Part shown: in pieces, positions 5,776 to 11,488 of the stretch | Position numbering within the stretch: position 1 is the stretch's first letter | Layout of the letters: every line of letters starts with the position of its first letter | The notes under the pieces: generated by a model | What the model was told of the DNA's origin: nothing | Database searches by the model: none | Seen by the model: only the letters and a program-made list of their open reading frames with translations | Source of the DNA: DTU018 sp029550685 | GTDB lineage: Bacteria; Bacillota; Syntrophomonadia; Syntrophomonadales; Syntrophomonadaceae | Assembly (NCBI GenBank): GCA_035412805.1 | Contig: DAONVO010000073.1 | Coordinates: 1-11,488 of the forward strand | Reading direction: 5' to 3' | DNA length: 11,488 nt | Translations under genes and position numbers: made by a program

Positions 5776-6520
5776 AGGGATCAGCCAGGAATTTGGGGGC
5801 CTGCGGGCTCTGGACGACGTTGATCTGGCGGTGGAAGAGCAGCAGATATATGGAATAATAGGCCCCAACGGGGCTGGAAAAACTACCTTGTTCAACCTGA
5901 TCACCGGTATATATGTCCCTACCGAGGGAAGCATAAGTTTCCGCGGCCAGAATATTAGCGGTGCCAGGGCATATCAGGTGGCCAGTATGGGAATAGCCCG
6001 CACTTTTCAAAATATACGGCTATTCCAGAAACTGTCCGTCCTGGATAACGTGCGCATGGGCAGTTATGGGGTGACCCGCAGCGGCTTTTGGGACTGTATG
6101 TTAGGTCTGCCCCGCTCCCGCCGGGAGGAGAAACAGGTTACCCAGGAAGCAGAGGAACTGCTGGACAAGGTGGGACTCCTGGAGAAAAAAATGGAATATG
6201 CAGTTAACCTGGCCTACGGGGAACAGCGGCGCCTGGAAATAGCCCGGGCCTTAGCCCTGAAACCCACCTTGCTCTTGCTGGATGAACCGGCGGCAGGCAT
6301 GAATGCCGGGGAAAAGGCGGAACTGATGGAATTGATATATCACCTGCAGGAGCAGATGAAGCTGACCATACTGCTGGTGGAGCATGATATGAATCTGGTT
6401 ATGAATATCTGTGAACGTATAGCCGTACTGGATTACGGACGCAAGATTGCTGACGGGCCTCCCGAAGAAGTAAAACGTGATGAAAGAGTTATACAATCTT
6501 ATCTAGGCGTGGAAGCATGA
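5756..6520 (+). CDS. livG: Branched-chain amino acid ABC transporter, ATPase LivG
   Basis: Cytoplasmic ATP-hydrolysing subunit of 254 residues. Visible motifs are Walker A GPNGAGKTT (36-44), Q-loop Gln85 in ARTFQNIRLF, ABC signature LAYGEQRR (152-159), Walker B LLLLDEP with Asp176 and Glu177, and H-loop His210 in LVEHDMNLVM. ARTFQN.RLF and the C-terminal DYGRKIADGPPEEV are typical of LivG rather than LivF, as is the tyrosine replacing serine-glycine in the signature. The ATG at 5756 lies inside livM and has AGAGGTG (5742-5748) at 7-nt spacing. HAAT importers normally use a LivG/LivF pair, but no livF follows; the stop overlaps the start of a DMT permease instead. Confidence 0.95.
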   Translation: MPILTLKGISQEFGGLRALDDVDLAVEEQQIYGIIGPNGAGKTTLFNLITGIYVPTEGSISFRGQNISGARAYQVASMGIARTFQNIRLFQKLSVLDNVRMGSYGVTRSGFWDCMLGLPRSRREEKQVTQEAEELLDKVGLLEKKMEYAVNLAYGEQRRLEIARALALKPTLLLLDEPAAGMNAGEKAELMELIYHLQEQMKLTILLVEHDMNLVMNICERIAVLDYGRKIADGPPEEVKRDERVIQSYLGVEA

Positions 6521-7380
6521 GAGCGGTTCCCTTGTTTGCAGCTATATTTCTGGCGGTATTGTGCATGTCCACCGCCTCCATTATGATACGGTTCTGTACG
6601 GCTCCAGCCATGGTGATCGCTTTGTACCGGCTGACCTTTACCACCGGATTGGCCGGTTTGATCGAAGGGAAAAACCTGCGCCGGAATCTGGCGGCAGTAG
6701 AAAGACTGGATTGGGGCTATATTCTCGGGGCTGGTTTCTTTCTGGCCCTGCACTTTGCCTTCTGGATTACCTCTCTTAGTTACACCACGGTTTCCAGCTC
6801 GGTGCTTTTCACAAATTTGCAGGTTATATTTGTACTCATCTTTTCGGTCATTTTCTTGAAAGAAAAGCTCAACCGGGCTGTTATAGCCGGTATTCTGGTG
6901 GCCTTAACCGGCTGTATTTTTATTGCCGGCGGGGACTTGCAGTCGGGTAAAATCCTGGGTGATATGCTGGCTCTGGCCAGCGGGTTATTCATAGCCATTT
7001 ACTTCTTAATTGGGCGCAGGATACGACCCCGGGTAAGGACTTTTACCTATACCTTTATTGTCTCAGCGACAGCATCGGTGGTCATTTTGTTGGGCACCGC
7101 CGCCGGAGGCTGGTCACTAACCGGATATCCAGCCCAGGACTGGCTCCTGTTTTTTCTCATGGCCTTGGGGCCGGGCATCTGTGGTCATGCGGTGCTCAAC
7201 TGGGCGCTCAAATATGTACAGGCTCCGGTGGTGGCAGTCTCCGTCCTGGGAGAATCGGTGGGAGCCAGTATTTTGGCCTATTTCATATTCCAGGAACACC
7301 TGCTCTGGTACCAAATTATTGGTGGTCTGCTGATCCTCATCGGCATCTATACCGCCTCAGTTAACCAAAAAGCCGAGTAG
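6517..7380 (+). CDS. DMT-superfamily permease (EamA family)
   Basis: A 287-residue integral membrane protein with about ten hydrophobic segments arranged as two EamA repeats (roughly 5-140 and 148-282). Typical elements are the first-repeat SASIMIRF-like start, LFTNLQVIFVLIFSVIFLKE with EKLNRAVIAGILVALTGC, and the second-repeat APVVAVSVLGESVGASILAY with FQEHLLWYQIIGGLLILIGI. The family includes exporters of amino acids and metabolites, but the substrate here is unknown. Its ATG overlaps the livG stop as ATGA, so translation is coupled to the importer. It occupies the position usually held by livF. The family assignment is secure; a role linked to branched-chain amino acids is inference from position. 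Confidence 0.88.
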   Translation: MRAVPLFAAIFLAVLCMSTASIMIRFCTAPAMVIALYRLTFTTGLAGLIEGKNLRRNLAAVERLDWGYILGAGFFLALHFAFWITSLSYTTVSSSVLFTNLQVIFVLIFSVIFLKEKLNRAVIAGILVALTGCIFIAGGDLQSGKILGDMLALASGLFIAIYFLIGRRIRPRVRTFTYTFIVSATASVVILLGTAAGGWSLTGYPAQDWLLFFLMALGPGICGHAVLNWALKYVQAPVVAVSVLGESVGASILAYFIFQEHLLWYQIIGGLLILIGIYTASVNQKAE

Positions 7381-7419
7381 AGGGTGCTGCCCCCATGACT
7401 GGCAAAGTTTATAATTGAT

Positions 7420-8187
7420 TCAATAATCTTTCTGCAAAAGCCAAGTAACAGAGATGATGTTGCCTCCTTCCAGTTCATCGCACTCAGCCTGCTGACTCTC
7501 GATATATTCTGCAAATAAATCAACCAGATCAGGATAAGACTTCATTAACTCATGAGCCCGCTGGAATATGCGCTCTTGATTATACTTGTTAATGTCTTTC
7601 AATACTCTGGCTTCAGCAGTTTTTTCAGCAATCAGCCTTACTCCAGCATCAGTGAAGGATCTCAACCACAACTCTCTAGTATGATATCCATTATTAGAAC
7701 CATCTTTGCTGTAGGCGTCATCAATTAATATATACCCTCTCGGGCGAACGGTGTTTTTCAGTTTTAACAATGTTTCCAATACATTTCCCAGAACATCGCC
7801 TACGGAAGCCAGGATCACAATGTCATAACCATTCTCTTTGAGCACGGATTGGTTAATATCTTCAACTGTGAATTTACACCTGTCTTGGAGGCCGTATGCA
7901 ATAGCTTTATTGACAGCATAGTCAATGAATTCCGGTATAAGATCGATCCCTTTAACTTTACATCCAAAGGCACGAGCCAAATTGATGCTAACCGCACCTT
8001 TCCCGCAAGCTAGATCAAGAATTTTGGTATAGGGTGTTACTTCAATGTGCTGTTCAATTAGGTGGATTATATCATTGGGTATTGCACCCAGTTCCCATAA
8101 GTCTTGCAGTAAATAGGGCAGATAAGGTATGATCTCAACAGATTTGCCAGTAAGTGACTGGGCAAGTTTTTCTCTTACATTGGTGAT
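7420..8187 (-). CDS. Class I SAM-dependent methyltransferase with apparent ATC start
   Basis: Soluble methyltransferase of the Rossmann-fold class. SAM motif I is KILDLACGKGAVSINLA, followed by the acidic strand-2 end KVKGIDLIPEF, then FTVEDINQ and the motif IV-like YDIVILASVGDVLG, and RPRGYILIDD. The target is unknown. The first ATG, GTG or TTG in frame is the TTG at 7980, which would cut off motif I. The frame is open upstream to a TGA at 8194-8196 and encodes TNVREKLAQSLTGKS and onward, so the true N-terminus must lie near 8187. GAGAGGTG (8202-8195) is followed after 7 nt by ATC (8187-8185), exactly where a start codon belongs, giving 255 residues. Either translation begins at a non-canonical AUC, or an ATG has mutated or been misread. 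It is convergent with the EamA gene; no strong terminator lies between them. Confidence 0.75.
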   Translation of the reverse strand: MTNVREKLAQSLTGKSVEIIPYLPYLLQDLWELGAIPNDIIHLIEQHIEVTPYTKILDLACGKGAVSINLARAFGCKVKGIDLIPEFIDYAVNKAIAYGLQDRCKFTVEDINQSVLKENGYDIVILASVGDVLGNVLETLLKLKNTVRPRGYILIDDAYSKDGSNNGYHTRELWLRSFTDAGVRLIAEKTAEARVLKDINKYNQERIFQRAHELMKSYPDLVDLFAEYIESQQAECDELEGGNIISVTWLLQKDY

Positions 8188-8194
8188 AGCGGGT

Positions 8195-8202
8195 CACCTC
8201 TC
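8195..8202 (-). promoter_or_regulatory. Ribosome binding site that places the methyltransferase start at ATC
   Basis: On the minus strand GAGAGGTG ends 7 nt before the ATC codon at 8187-8185. The only nearby standard codons are a GTG overlapping this site and an ATG followed immediately by TAA; both are out of frame with the methyltransferase. Confidence 0.5.
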
Positions 8203-8401
8203 TTTTCAAGACCAACAGCGGCATGTTTGCTGATAACCTAAGTTAACCCTATTCCATCACATGTATAAAAGGAAGACAAGAAGATAAAGTCATAACTTCT
8301 GTTCAAGGAGTATTAAATGCAAGAGGGGACGGTTCTGCCTGTTATTTACTCCATGCTAAATACTATCAGCAAACCTTGCTCACAACCTGCCACCAGTTGA
8401 G
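8203..8401. other. Intergenic stretch, no confident gene
   Basis: Upstream region of the methyltransferase. A 27-codon plus-strand frame (8317-8400, starting MQEGTVLPVIYSML) has AAGGAG (8305-8310) at 6-nt spacing, but it overlaps a GGGGACGGTTCTGCC motif that resembles, from memory, a repeat common in clostridial genomes. I do not call it a gene. I found no convincing promoter in either direction. Confidence 0.4.
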
Positions 8402-8630
8402 ACATTGCTTTACGGCTTAAGCAGGAGTGTTAGCCGGGCGAGCGACGTACGACAAGCCGTTGCAACCCACGGCAAAACTGAGGGCTGCGAAGGGGAGCGA
8501 GAAACAGGATGTTTCGAGCAGCGAGTACTGAGTGCATGGATGTCGAATTACGAGCGGTCCCCTTCGCACCGAAGTAAGCCGATGGGTTGCAGGCGAGGAA
8601 GTCCCGGAGCGAGCCGGCTAATACTCCTGC
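8402..8630. repeat. Repeat B, long copy (229-bp nested palindrome)
   Basis: The lead ACATTGCTTTACGGCTTAA and the 17-bp arms (8421-8437, 8614-8630) match the copy at 1864-1936. The centre is about 155 bp longer and holds further nested pairs. TGCAACCCA (8461-8469) pairs with TGGGTTGCA (8583-8591), extended by CGGC/GCCG. GCGAAGGGGA (8487-8496) pairs with TCCCCTTCGC (8558-8567). A small hairpin GAAAC/GTTTC (8501-8505, 8511-8515) lies inside. This ordered nesting suggests a folded RNA or an extruding DNA element. No transposase gene is present. An 83-codon frame crosses it (8405-8656) but is probably not a protein gene. Confidence 0.8.
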
Positions 8631-8677
8631 ATGCAGATGAAGAGCCATTCTACTAGGTACTATTTAATGACACATAG

Positions 8678-9637
8678 CTATTTATACAGCTGGGTTACCT
8701 GGGCTTTGGGGAAGTAGTGTTCCAGTATCTCCCCGGCTTTTTTTCCCTCTTTGGCCATGGCCATTGCTCCCCATTGTTCCATACCTACACCGTGTCCCCA
8801 GCCGCTGCCTTTAAACACCACATAATTGTCCTTTACCGATATGTCACTGATAGCAGTGGAATAAAGACGGTCAAAGCCAATTTCCTGGCGCAGATCTACG
8901 GCTGGTATGGAAGCTTGCCCAGCGGTTATCACTGTAGCCCGGCCGGAGGGGCCCCGCTTGCTGACCCGTATGTCACTTAAGTCGCCCGCTTTATCTCCCA
9001 AAATGGTTTTTACTTCTGAAACAGGTACCTTTACCGTCCAATTCTTATATTTGGTGGGGGCCAGCTTAATACCGCTGGTTTCTACCGGTACTATATAAGG
9101 AGCTTTATCCGCCAGCTTGGGAAACCCTTCCGCCATGGAAGCCGTCTTGCCATTGGATACCGAATGAAACATGGCATACACAAACTTGCCGTCGATGGTT
9201 AATACCTGGCCGCGAGTTGCCTCCACTGCTTTAGAGATCTTATCAGTGATTAAGTCCTCGTTGTATGCTTGAAATTCAGTATGATCATCACTGGCATCGG
9301 TACCATGCTTGTCACGGGTTCCATTTTCGTATTCTATTAAACATAAGGTCCCCGTGCGGGCGATTATAGCCTGAGCTTTCAAAGCCTCCATCGGAAATTT
9401 CGGACCAATCTCGGCAGCCACTACACCTTTAAGGTATTCTTCCAGCTTCACTTCTTCTTTAGATTTTGTGTCCTTGCGGTAAAGGCTGATGGTAGGTTCT
9501 TGGTCGTATTTGGCCACCTCCGGAGACATTTTCCGGGGGTCGGGTTTTTGTGCTGTTGGCTGGCAGCCTATTATTATACCAGCAATACATACCAGTACTG
9601 CTGCCAGGAGCAGCCCTTGGCTTCTTCTAATATTCAA
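8678..9637 (-). CDS. SpoIID/LytB-domain lipoprotein
   Basis: A 319-residue predicted surface lipoprotein. The start is TTG at 9637 with AGGAGGG (9650-9644) at 6-nt spacing. The signal peptide ends in lipobox IIGC, with Cys25 as the lipid attachment site. The SpoIID/LytB domain begins at about residue 62 with EEYLKGVVAAEIGPKFPMEA, then LKAQAIIART. Glu76 aligns with the glutamate reported as catalytic in the SpoIID lytic transglycosylase, which cleaves denuded glycan strands of peptidoglycan. The end carries the family signature GSGWGHGVGMEQWGAMAMA and then GEILEHYFP. The classical sporulation gene spoIID normally has an N-terminal membrane anchor and lies near murA and spoIIIE-region genes. 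Here there is a lipobox and no sporulation neighbour, so a paralogue acting on vegetative or spore wall is likelier. It is divergent from trmL. Confidence 0.88.
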   Translation of the reverse strand: MNIRRSQGLLLAAVLVCIAGIIIGCQPTAQKPDPRKMSPEVAKYDQEPTISLYRKDTKSKEEVKLEEYLKGVVAAEIGPKFPMEALKAQAIIARTGTLCLIEYENGTRDKHGTDASDDHTEFQAYNEDLITDKISKAVEATRGQVLTIDGKFVYAMFHSVSNGKTASMAEGFPKLADKAPYIVPVETSGIKLAPTKYKNWTVKVPVSEVKTILGDKAGDLSDIRVSKRGPSGRATVITAGQASIPAVDLRQEIGFDRLYSTAISDISVKDNYVVFKGSGWGHGVGMEQWGAMAMAKEGKKAGEILEHYFPKAQVTQLYK

Positions 9638-9715
9638 ATTGATCCCTCCTTTATTTTTCTATAGTGTTTCCGGATGATCTGCGGTTATGAACATTAACTG
9701 CAAACGTATTATGGT

Positions 9716-9744
9716 TTGGTTAAGAAGAGAGGGTAATATATAAT
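9716..9744 (+). promoter_or_regulatory. Probable sigma-A type promoter of trmL
   Basis: TTGGTT (9716-9721) and a consensus TATAAT (9739-9744) are separated by 17 bp, about 35 bp ahead of the trmL start codon and inside the 141-bp divergent gap shared with the SpoIID-domain gene. The -35 element is weak (3 of 6) but the -10 is perfect. Confidence 0.5.
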
Positions 9745-9778
9745 TTAACCGGTAAACCAATTGAGGGAGATGAACCGG

Positions 9779-10237
9779 GTGCATATTGTACTGGTAGAAC
9801 CTGAAATACCGCAGAATACTGGAAATATCGCCCGTACCTGTGCTTTGACCCGAAGTGTACTGCATCTTATCAAGCCCCTGGGGTTTTCCTTAGAGGATCG
9901 CTATTTGAAAAGAGCCGGCCTTGATTACTGGGACAAGGTAGAGGTGCATCTCTGGGACAGCCTGGATCATTTATGGCAGGCCTTTCCCAGGCAGAGAAAA
10001 TGGCTGGCAACTACCCGCACAGAGCGCGGTTATCACCAGATAAAATATGAGTTGGATGATATACTGATTTTCGGAGCAGAAAGCCGGGGATTACCAGGAT
10101 CACTGCTGCAATCTCATCCCGACAAACTGGTCAGGATTCCCATGCTGGATATCGGTCGTTCTCTGAACTTGAGCAACTCCGTAGCCATTATTCTATATGA
10201 AGCTTTGCGACAACTTAGTTTTCCCGGGTTAAAATAG
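9779..10237 (+). CDS. trmL: tRNA (cytidine/uridine-34-2'-O)-methyltransferase TrmL
   Basis: SPOUT-family enzyme that 2'-O-methylates the wobble nucleotide of leucine tRNAs using SAM, acting in the cytoplasm as a homodimer. The sequence shows motif 1 IPQNTGNIARTC (10-21), motif 2 LIFGAESRGLP (96-106), and motif 3 IPM (120-122) with RSLNLSNSVAIILYEALRQ (127-145). Together these make the trefoil knot that binds SAM. The frame opens at a TTG (9761), and an ATG lies at 9770 directly against the GAGGGAG (9763-9769). GTG 9779 gives 9-nt spacing and the standard MHIVLVEPEIPQNTG start, and so is chosen. The resulting 152 residues match YibK/CspR length. The gene stands alone, with its own promoter upstream. 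Confidence 0.92.
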   Translation: MHIVLVEPEIPQNTGNIARTCALTRSVLHLIKPLGFSLEDRYLKRAGLDYWDKVEVHLWDSLDHLWQAFPRQRKWLATTRTERGYHQIKYELDDILIFGAESRGLPGSLLQSHPDKLVRIPMLDIGRSLNLSNSVAIILYEALRQLSFPGLK

Positions 10238-10307
10238 TTGCCCGCCGGATCTGGATAAATATCATGTTGTTTGCATTTTATAGTCATGTGCCAGGTGCTG
10301 TTAATAA

Positions 10308-10358
10308 TTAGCGGCATAATATCTCTGGTTGGGTATACAATATACAATTTTAGCGGCA
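10308..10358. repeat. Direct repeat of TTAGCGGCA upstream of the diguanylate cyclase gene
   Basis: The 9-mer TTAGCGGCA occurs at 10308-10316 and again at 10350-10358, start to start 42 bp, close to four helical turns. Between them lies a tandem TATACAATATACAAT. The pair lies 57 bp before the GTG start and could bind a regulator, but nine bases twice in an AT-rich gap may be chance. Confidence 0.3.
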
Positions 10359-10414
10359 GGTTGTAGCACTGTTTTCCTGAGCAATGGGCTTATATTGGGG
10401 GAAGAGGTGGAAAT

Positions 10415-11326
10415 GTGCGGGTGTTAATTGCTGACGATGATGCCTTGTCCCGGCGTGTTCTGAACGATGTGCTGATTGACTGGGGATACCAGGTGATTGT
10501 GGCCAGGAACGGAAATGAAGCCTGGGAGATCCTGCAAGAGGAAGACCCGCCCAATCTAGTTATCCTGGACTGGATGATGCCGGGTTTGGACGGCATTGAT
10601 ATCTGTGCCATGGTGCGCCAGCAAGCCAAACCCCGCTATACCTACATCATTCTGCTTACTTCCCGCAACCGGCCTGAAGATATTGTCCAAGGCCTGGAAG
10701 CGGGGGCTGATGACTATGTTGTCAAGCCCTTTAACCCTGATGAATTAAAATATCGCTTAAAAATCGGCGAGCGTATTATCGATCTGGAAGAACGTATTTT
10801 GGCCCTGGCCCGGATTGACTATTTAACCGGACTATTGAACCGCCGGGCTTTTATGGAAAAGCTGGAAATTGAGATAAATCGTGCCCAACGGGAGGGTACC
10901 AATTTAGGTATCATTATTATCGATATTGATTATTTTAAGAGCGTTAATGACACTTATGGTCATCTTGTGGGTGACCGGGTTTTGCAGAATTTAGCCCGCT
11001 GTTTGCAGAAGTCTTGCCGTCGCTACGATTTTGCCGGCCGCTATGGCGGCGAAGAGTTTATTCTGGGTTTCCCGGGTGCAGGGAAGCAGAGTATTCAGAA
11101 GATAGCTGACCGGCTGTGCCGGGATATCAGACAGTGTTATACGGAACTCCCCGAGCACGGGACAGGGATTCATGTAACTGCCAGTCTGGGAGTAGCCTGC
11201 CTGGAGGATTTTCCTAGCGGTAATCCTGATCAATTGATATCGGCAGCGGATGATGCCTTGTATACAGCTAAGAAAAAGGGCCGGAATCAAGTGGTTATTG
11301 CCAATCCGAGCCATAATGCCAACTAA
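10415..11326 (+). CDS. Response regulator diguanylate cyclase (REC-GGDEF)
   Basis: A 303-residue cytoplasmic signalling protein expected to make c-di-GMP from two GTP when its receiver domain is phosphorylated. The receiver spans about 1-120: acidic pocket Asp7-Asp8-Asp9, phosphoacceptor Asp52 in VILDWMMPG, Thr82, and Lys104 in YVVKPF. A short coiled-coil-like linker (108-132) leads to the GGDEF domain: DYLTGLLNRRAF, IIDIDYFKSVNDTYGHLVGD, and active site GGEEF (211-215). The inhibitory I-site Arg202-x-x-Asp205 is intact, six residues before the active site, so product feedback is predicted. The architecture is like WspR (one REC) rather than PleD (two). The start is GTG 10415, with GAGGTGG just upstream; the overlapping ATG at 10413 is out of frame. 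No partner kinase is in the window. A strong terminator follows. Confidence 0.93.
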   Translation: MRVLIADDDALSRRVLNDVLIDWGYQVIVARNGNEAWEILQEEDPPNLVILDWMMPGLDGIDICAMVRQQAKPRYTYIILLTSRNRPEDIVQGLEAGADDYVVKPFNPDELKYRLKIGERIIDLEERILALARIDYLTGLLNRRAFMEKLEIEINRAQREGTNLGIIIIDIDYFKSVNDTYGHLVGDRVLQNLARCLQKSCRRYDFAGRYGGEEFILGFPGAGKQSIQKIADRLCRDIRQCYTELPEHGTGIHVTASLGVACLEDFPSGNPDQLISAADDALYTAKKKGRNQVVIANPSHNAN

Positions 11327-11327
11327 C

Positions 11328-11357
11328 AAAAAAACCCGTAAAAATACGGGTTTTTTT
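11328..11357. terminator. Bidirectional intrinsic terminator
   Basis: AAAAAAACCCGTA (11328-11340), loop AAAA, TACGGGTTTTTTT (11345-11357). The perfect stem has an A-run on one side and a T-run on the other, so it can end transcription in both directions. It starts 2 nt after the diguanylate cyclase stop and also serves the convergent ferredoxin gene. Confidence 0.92.
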
Positions 11358-11414
11358 ATTTATTTATAAGCCCTTAATAAAATAAACGGCTTAAACTACA
11401 GGCTTTGAGCGGTT

Positions 11415-11488
11415 TTACTCTTCCGGCTGAGCGGCTTCTACCGGACATACGTCGGCACAGGAACCGCAGTCGGTGCAGAGATCTGGGT
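11415..11488 (-). CDS. 4Fe-4S ferredoxin, C-terminal fragment (runs off the window)
   Basis: Read on the minus strand from the window edge, 23 codons end at a TAA (11417-11415). They include DLCTDCGSCADVCPVEAAQP, i.e. C-x2-C-x2-C-x3-CP, the classic four-cysteine ligand set of a bacterial [4Fe-4S] cluster, followed by a short acidic tail. This matches the second cluster of a small clostridial 2[4Fe-4S] ferredoxin, an electron carrier of anaerobic metabolism. It could equally be the C-terminus of a larger ferredoxin-domain protein, since the start lies outside the window. It converges on the diguanylate cyclase gene, and the two share the terminator at 11328-11357. Confidence 0.8.
   Translation of the reverse strand, partial: PDLCTDCGSCADVCPVEAAQPEE

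Noticed and set aside
5530..5934. 134-codon minus-strand ORF opposite livM/livG
   Set aside because: Shadow of two well-supported coding sequences; no RBS, no domain.
7420..7980. Methyltransferase starting at TTG 7980
   Set aside because: This start would remove SAM motif I, which is clearly encoded upstream in the same open frame, and there is no RBS before it.
8405..8656. 83-codon plus-strand ORF across the long repeat
   Set aside because: It lies almost wholly inside a palindromic element, has no clear RBS, and its composition (Ser, Arg, Gly rich) is what a GC-rich hairpin would give. It is kept only as a finding about frame conservation.
10238..10414. Promoter of the diguanylate cyclase gene
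   Set aside because: TACAAT-like -10 boxes occur at 10336 and 10343, but no acceptable -35 lies at 16-18 bp from either.
11369..11394. AAGCC...GGCTT hairpin and a third copy of ACGGCTTAA near 11386
   Set aside because: The stem is only 5 bp with a long loop, and the 9-base match to repeat B does not extend into its arms, so chance is likely.

Overview
The window reads as a chromosomal segment of a Gram-positive, endospore-forming-type Clostridia/Firmicute of moderate G+C. Supporting signs are strong Shine-Dalgarno sequences with frequent TTG and GTG starts, two lipobox-type lipoproteins (a LivK-type binding protein and a SpoIID/LytB-domain protein), ATGA-coupled genes and classic U-tract terminators. 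A syntrophic or anaerobic clostridial lineage such as the Syntrophomonadaceae or Peptococcaceae would fit, but that is an impression, not a demonstrated assignment. No transposase, phage, CRISPR, rRNA or tRNA gene was seen.

Layout. (1) 1-85: the edge of a dispersed repeat in reverse orientation, then the terminator of an upstream gene. (2) 173-1857, plus strand: a compact three-gene operon of RNase HI, a hexapeptide-repeat acyltransferase and a YkgJ-type cysteine-cluster protein, the last two joined by an ATGA overlap. Another coupled start follows, but it runs into a palindromic repeat after about a dozen codons. (3) 1858-2467: two unrelated repeats, a 52-codon ORF with a good RBS, and the livK leader with small palindromes. 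(4) 2468-7380, plus strand: a branched-chain amino acid type ABC importer, livK - (repeat- and hairpin-filled 348-bp gap) - livH - livM - livG, then a DMT/EamA permease overlapping the livG stop in the position where the second ATPase gene livF is normally found. (5) 7420-8187, minus strand: a SAM-dependent methyltransferase whose frame has no ATG, GTG or TTG start upstream of the SAM motif. An ATC codon sits exactly where the start should be. (6) 8188-8677: no convincing gene, but a 229-bp elaborately self-complementary copy of the repeat also present at 1864-1936. (7) 8678-9637, minus strand: a SpoIID/LytB-domain lipoprotein, divergent from trmL (9779-10237, plus). (8) 10415-11326, plus: a REC-GGDEF diguanylate cyclase ending in a strong bidirectional terminator. 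(9) 11415-11488, minus: the C-terminal end of a 4Fe-4S ferredoxin running off the window.

How the genes fit together. LivK, LivH, LivM and LivG give all parts of a HAAT-family importer except the second ATPase. The coupled DMT permease may share its physiology, for example amino-acid efflux or balance. RNase HI, the acyltransferase and the YkgJ protein look like an ordinary housekeeping operon with no obvious shared pathway. TrmL modifies the tRNA wobble base, and the diguanylate cyclase makes c-di-GMP in response to phosphorylation. The most unusual content is non-coding: two repeat families, the paired hairpins inside the liv locus, and the start-codon anomaly of the methyltransferase. I found no clear evidence for a complete new multi-gene system.
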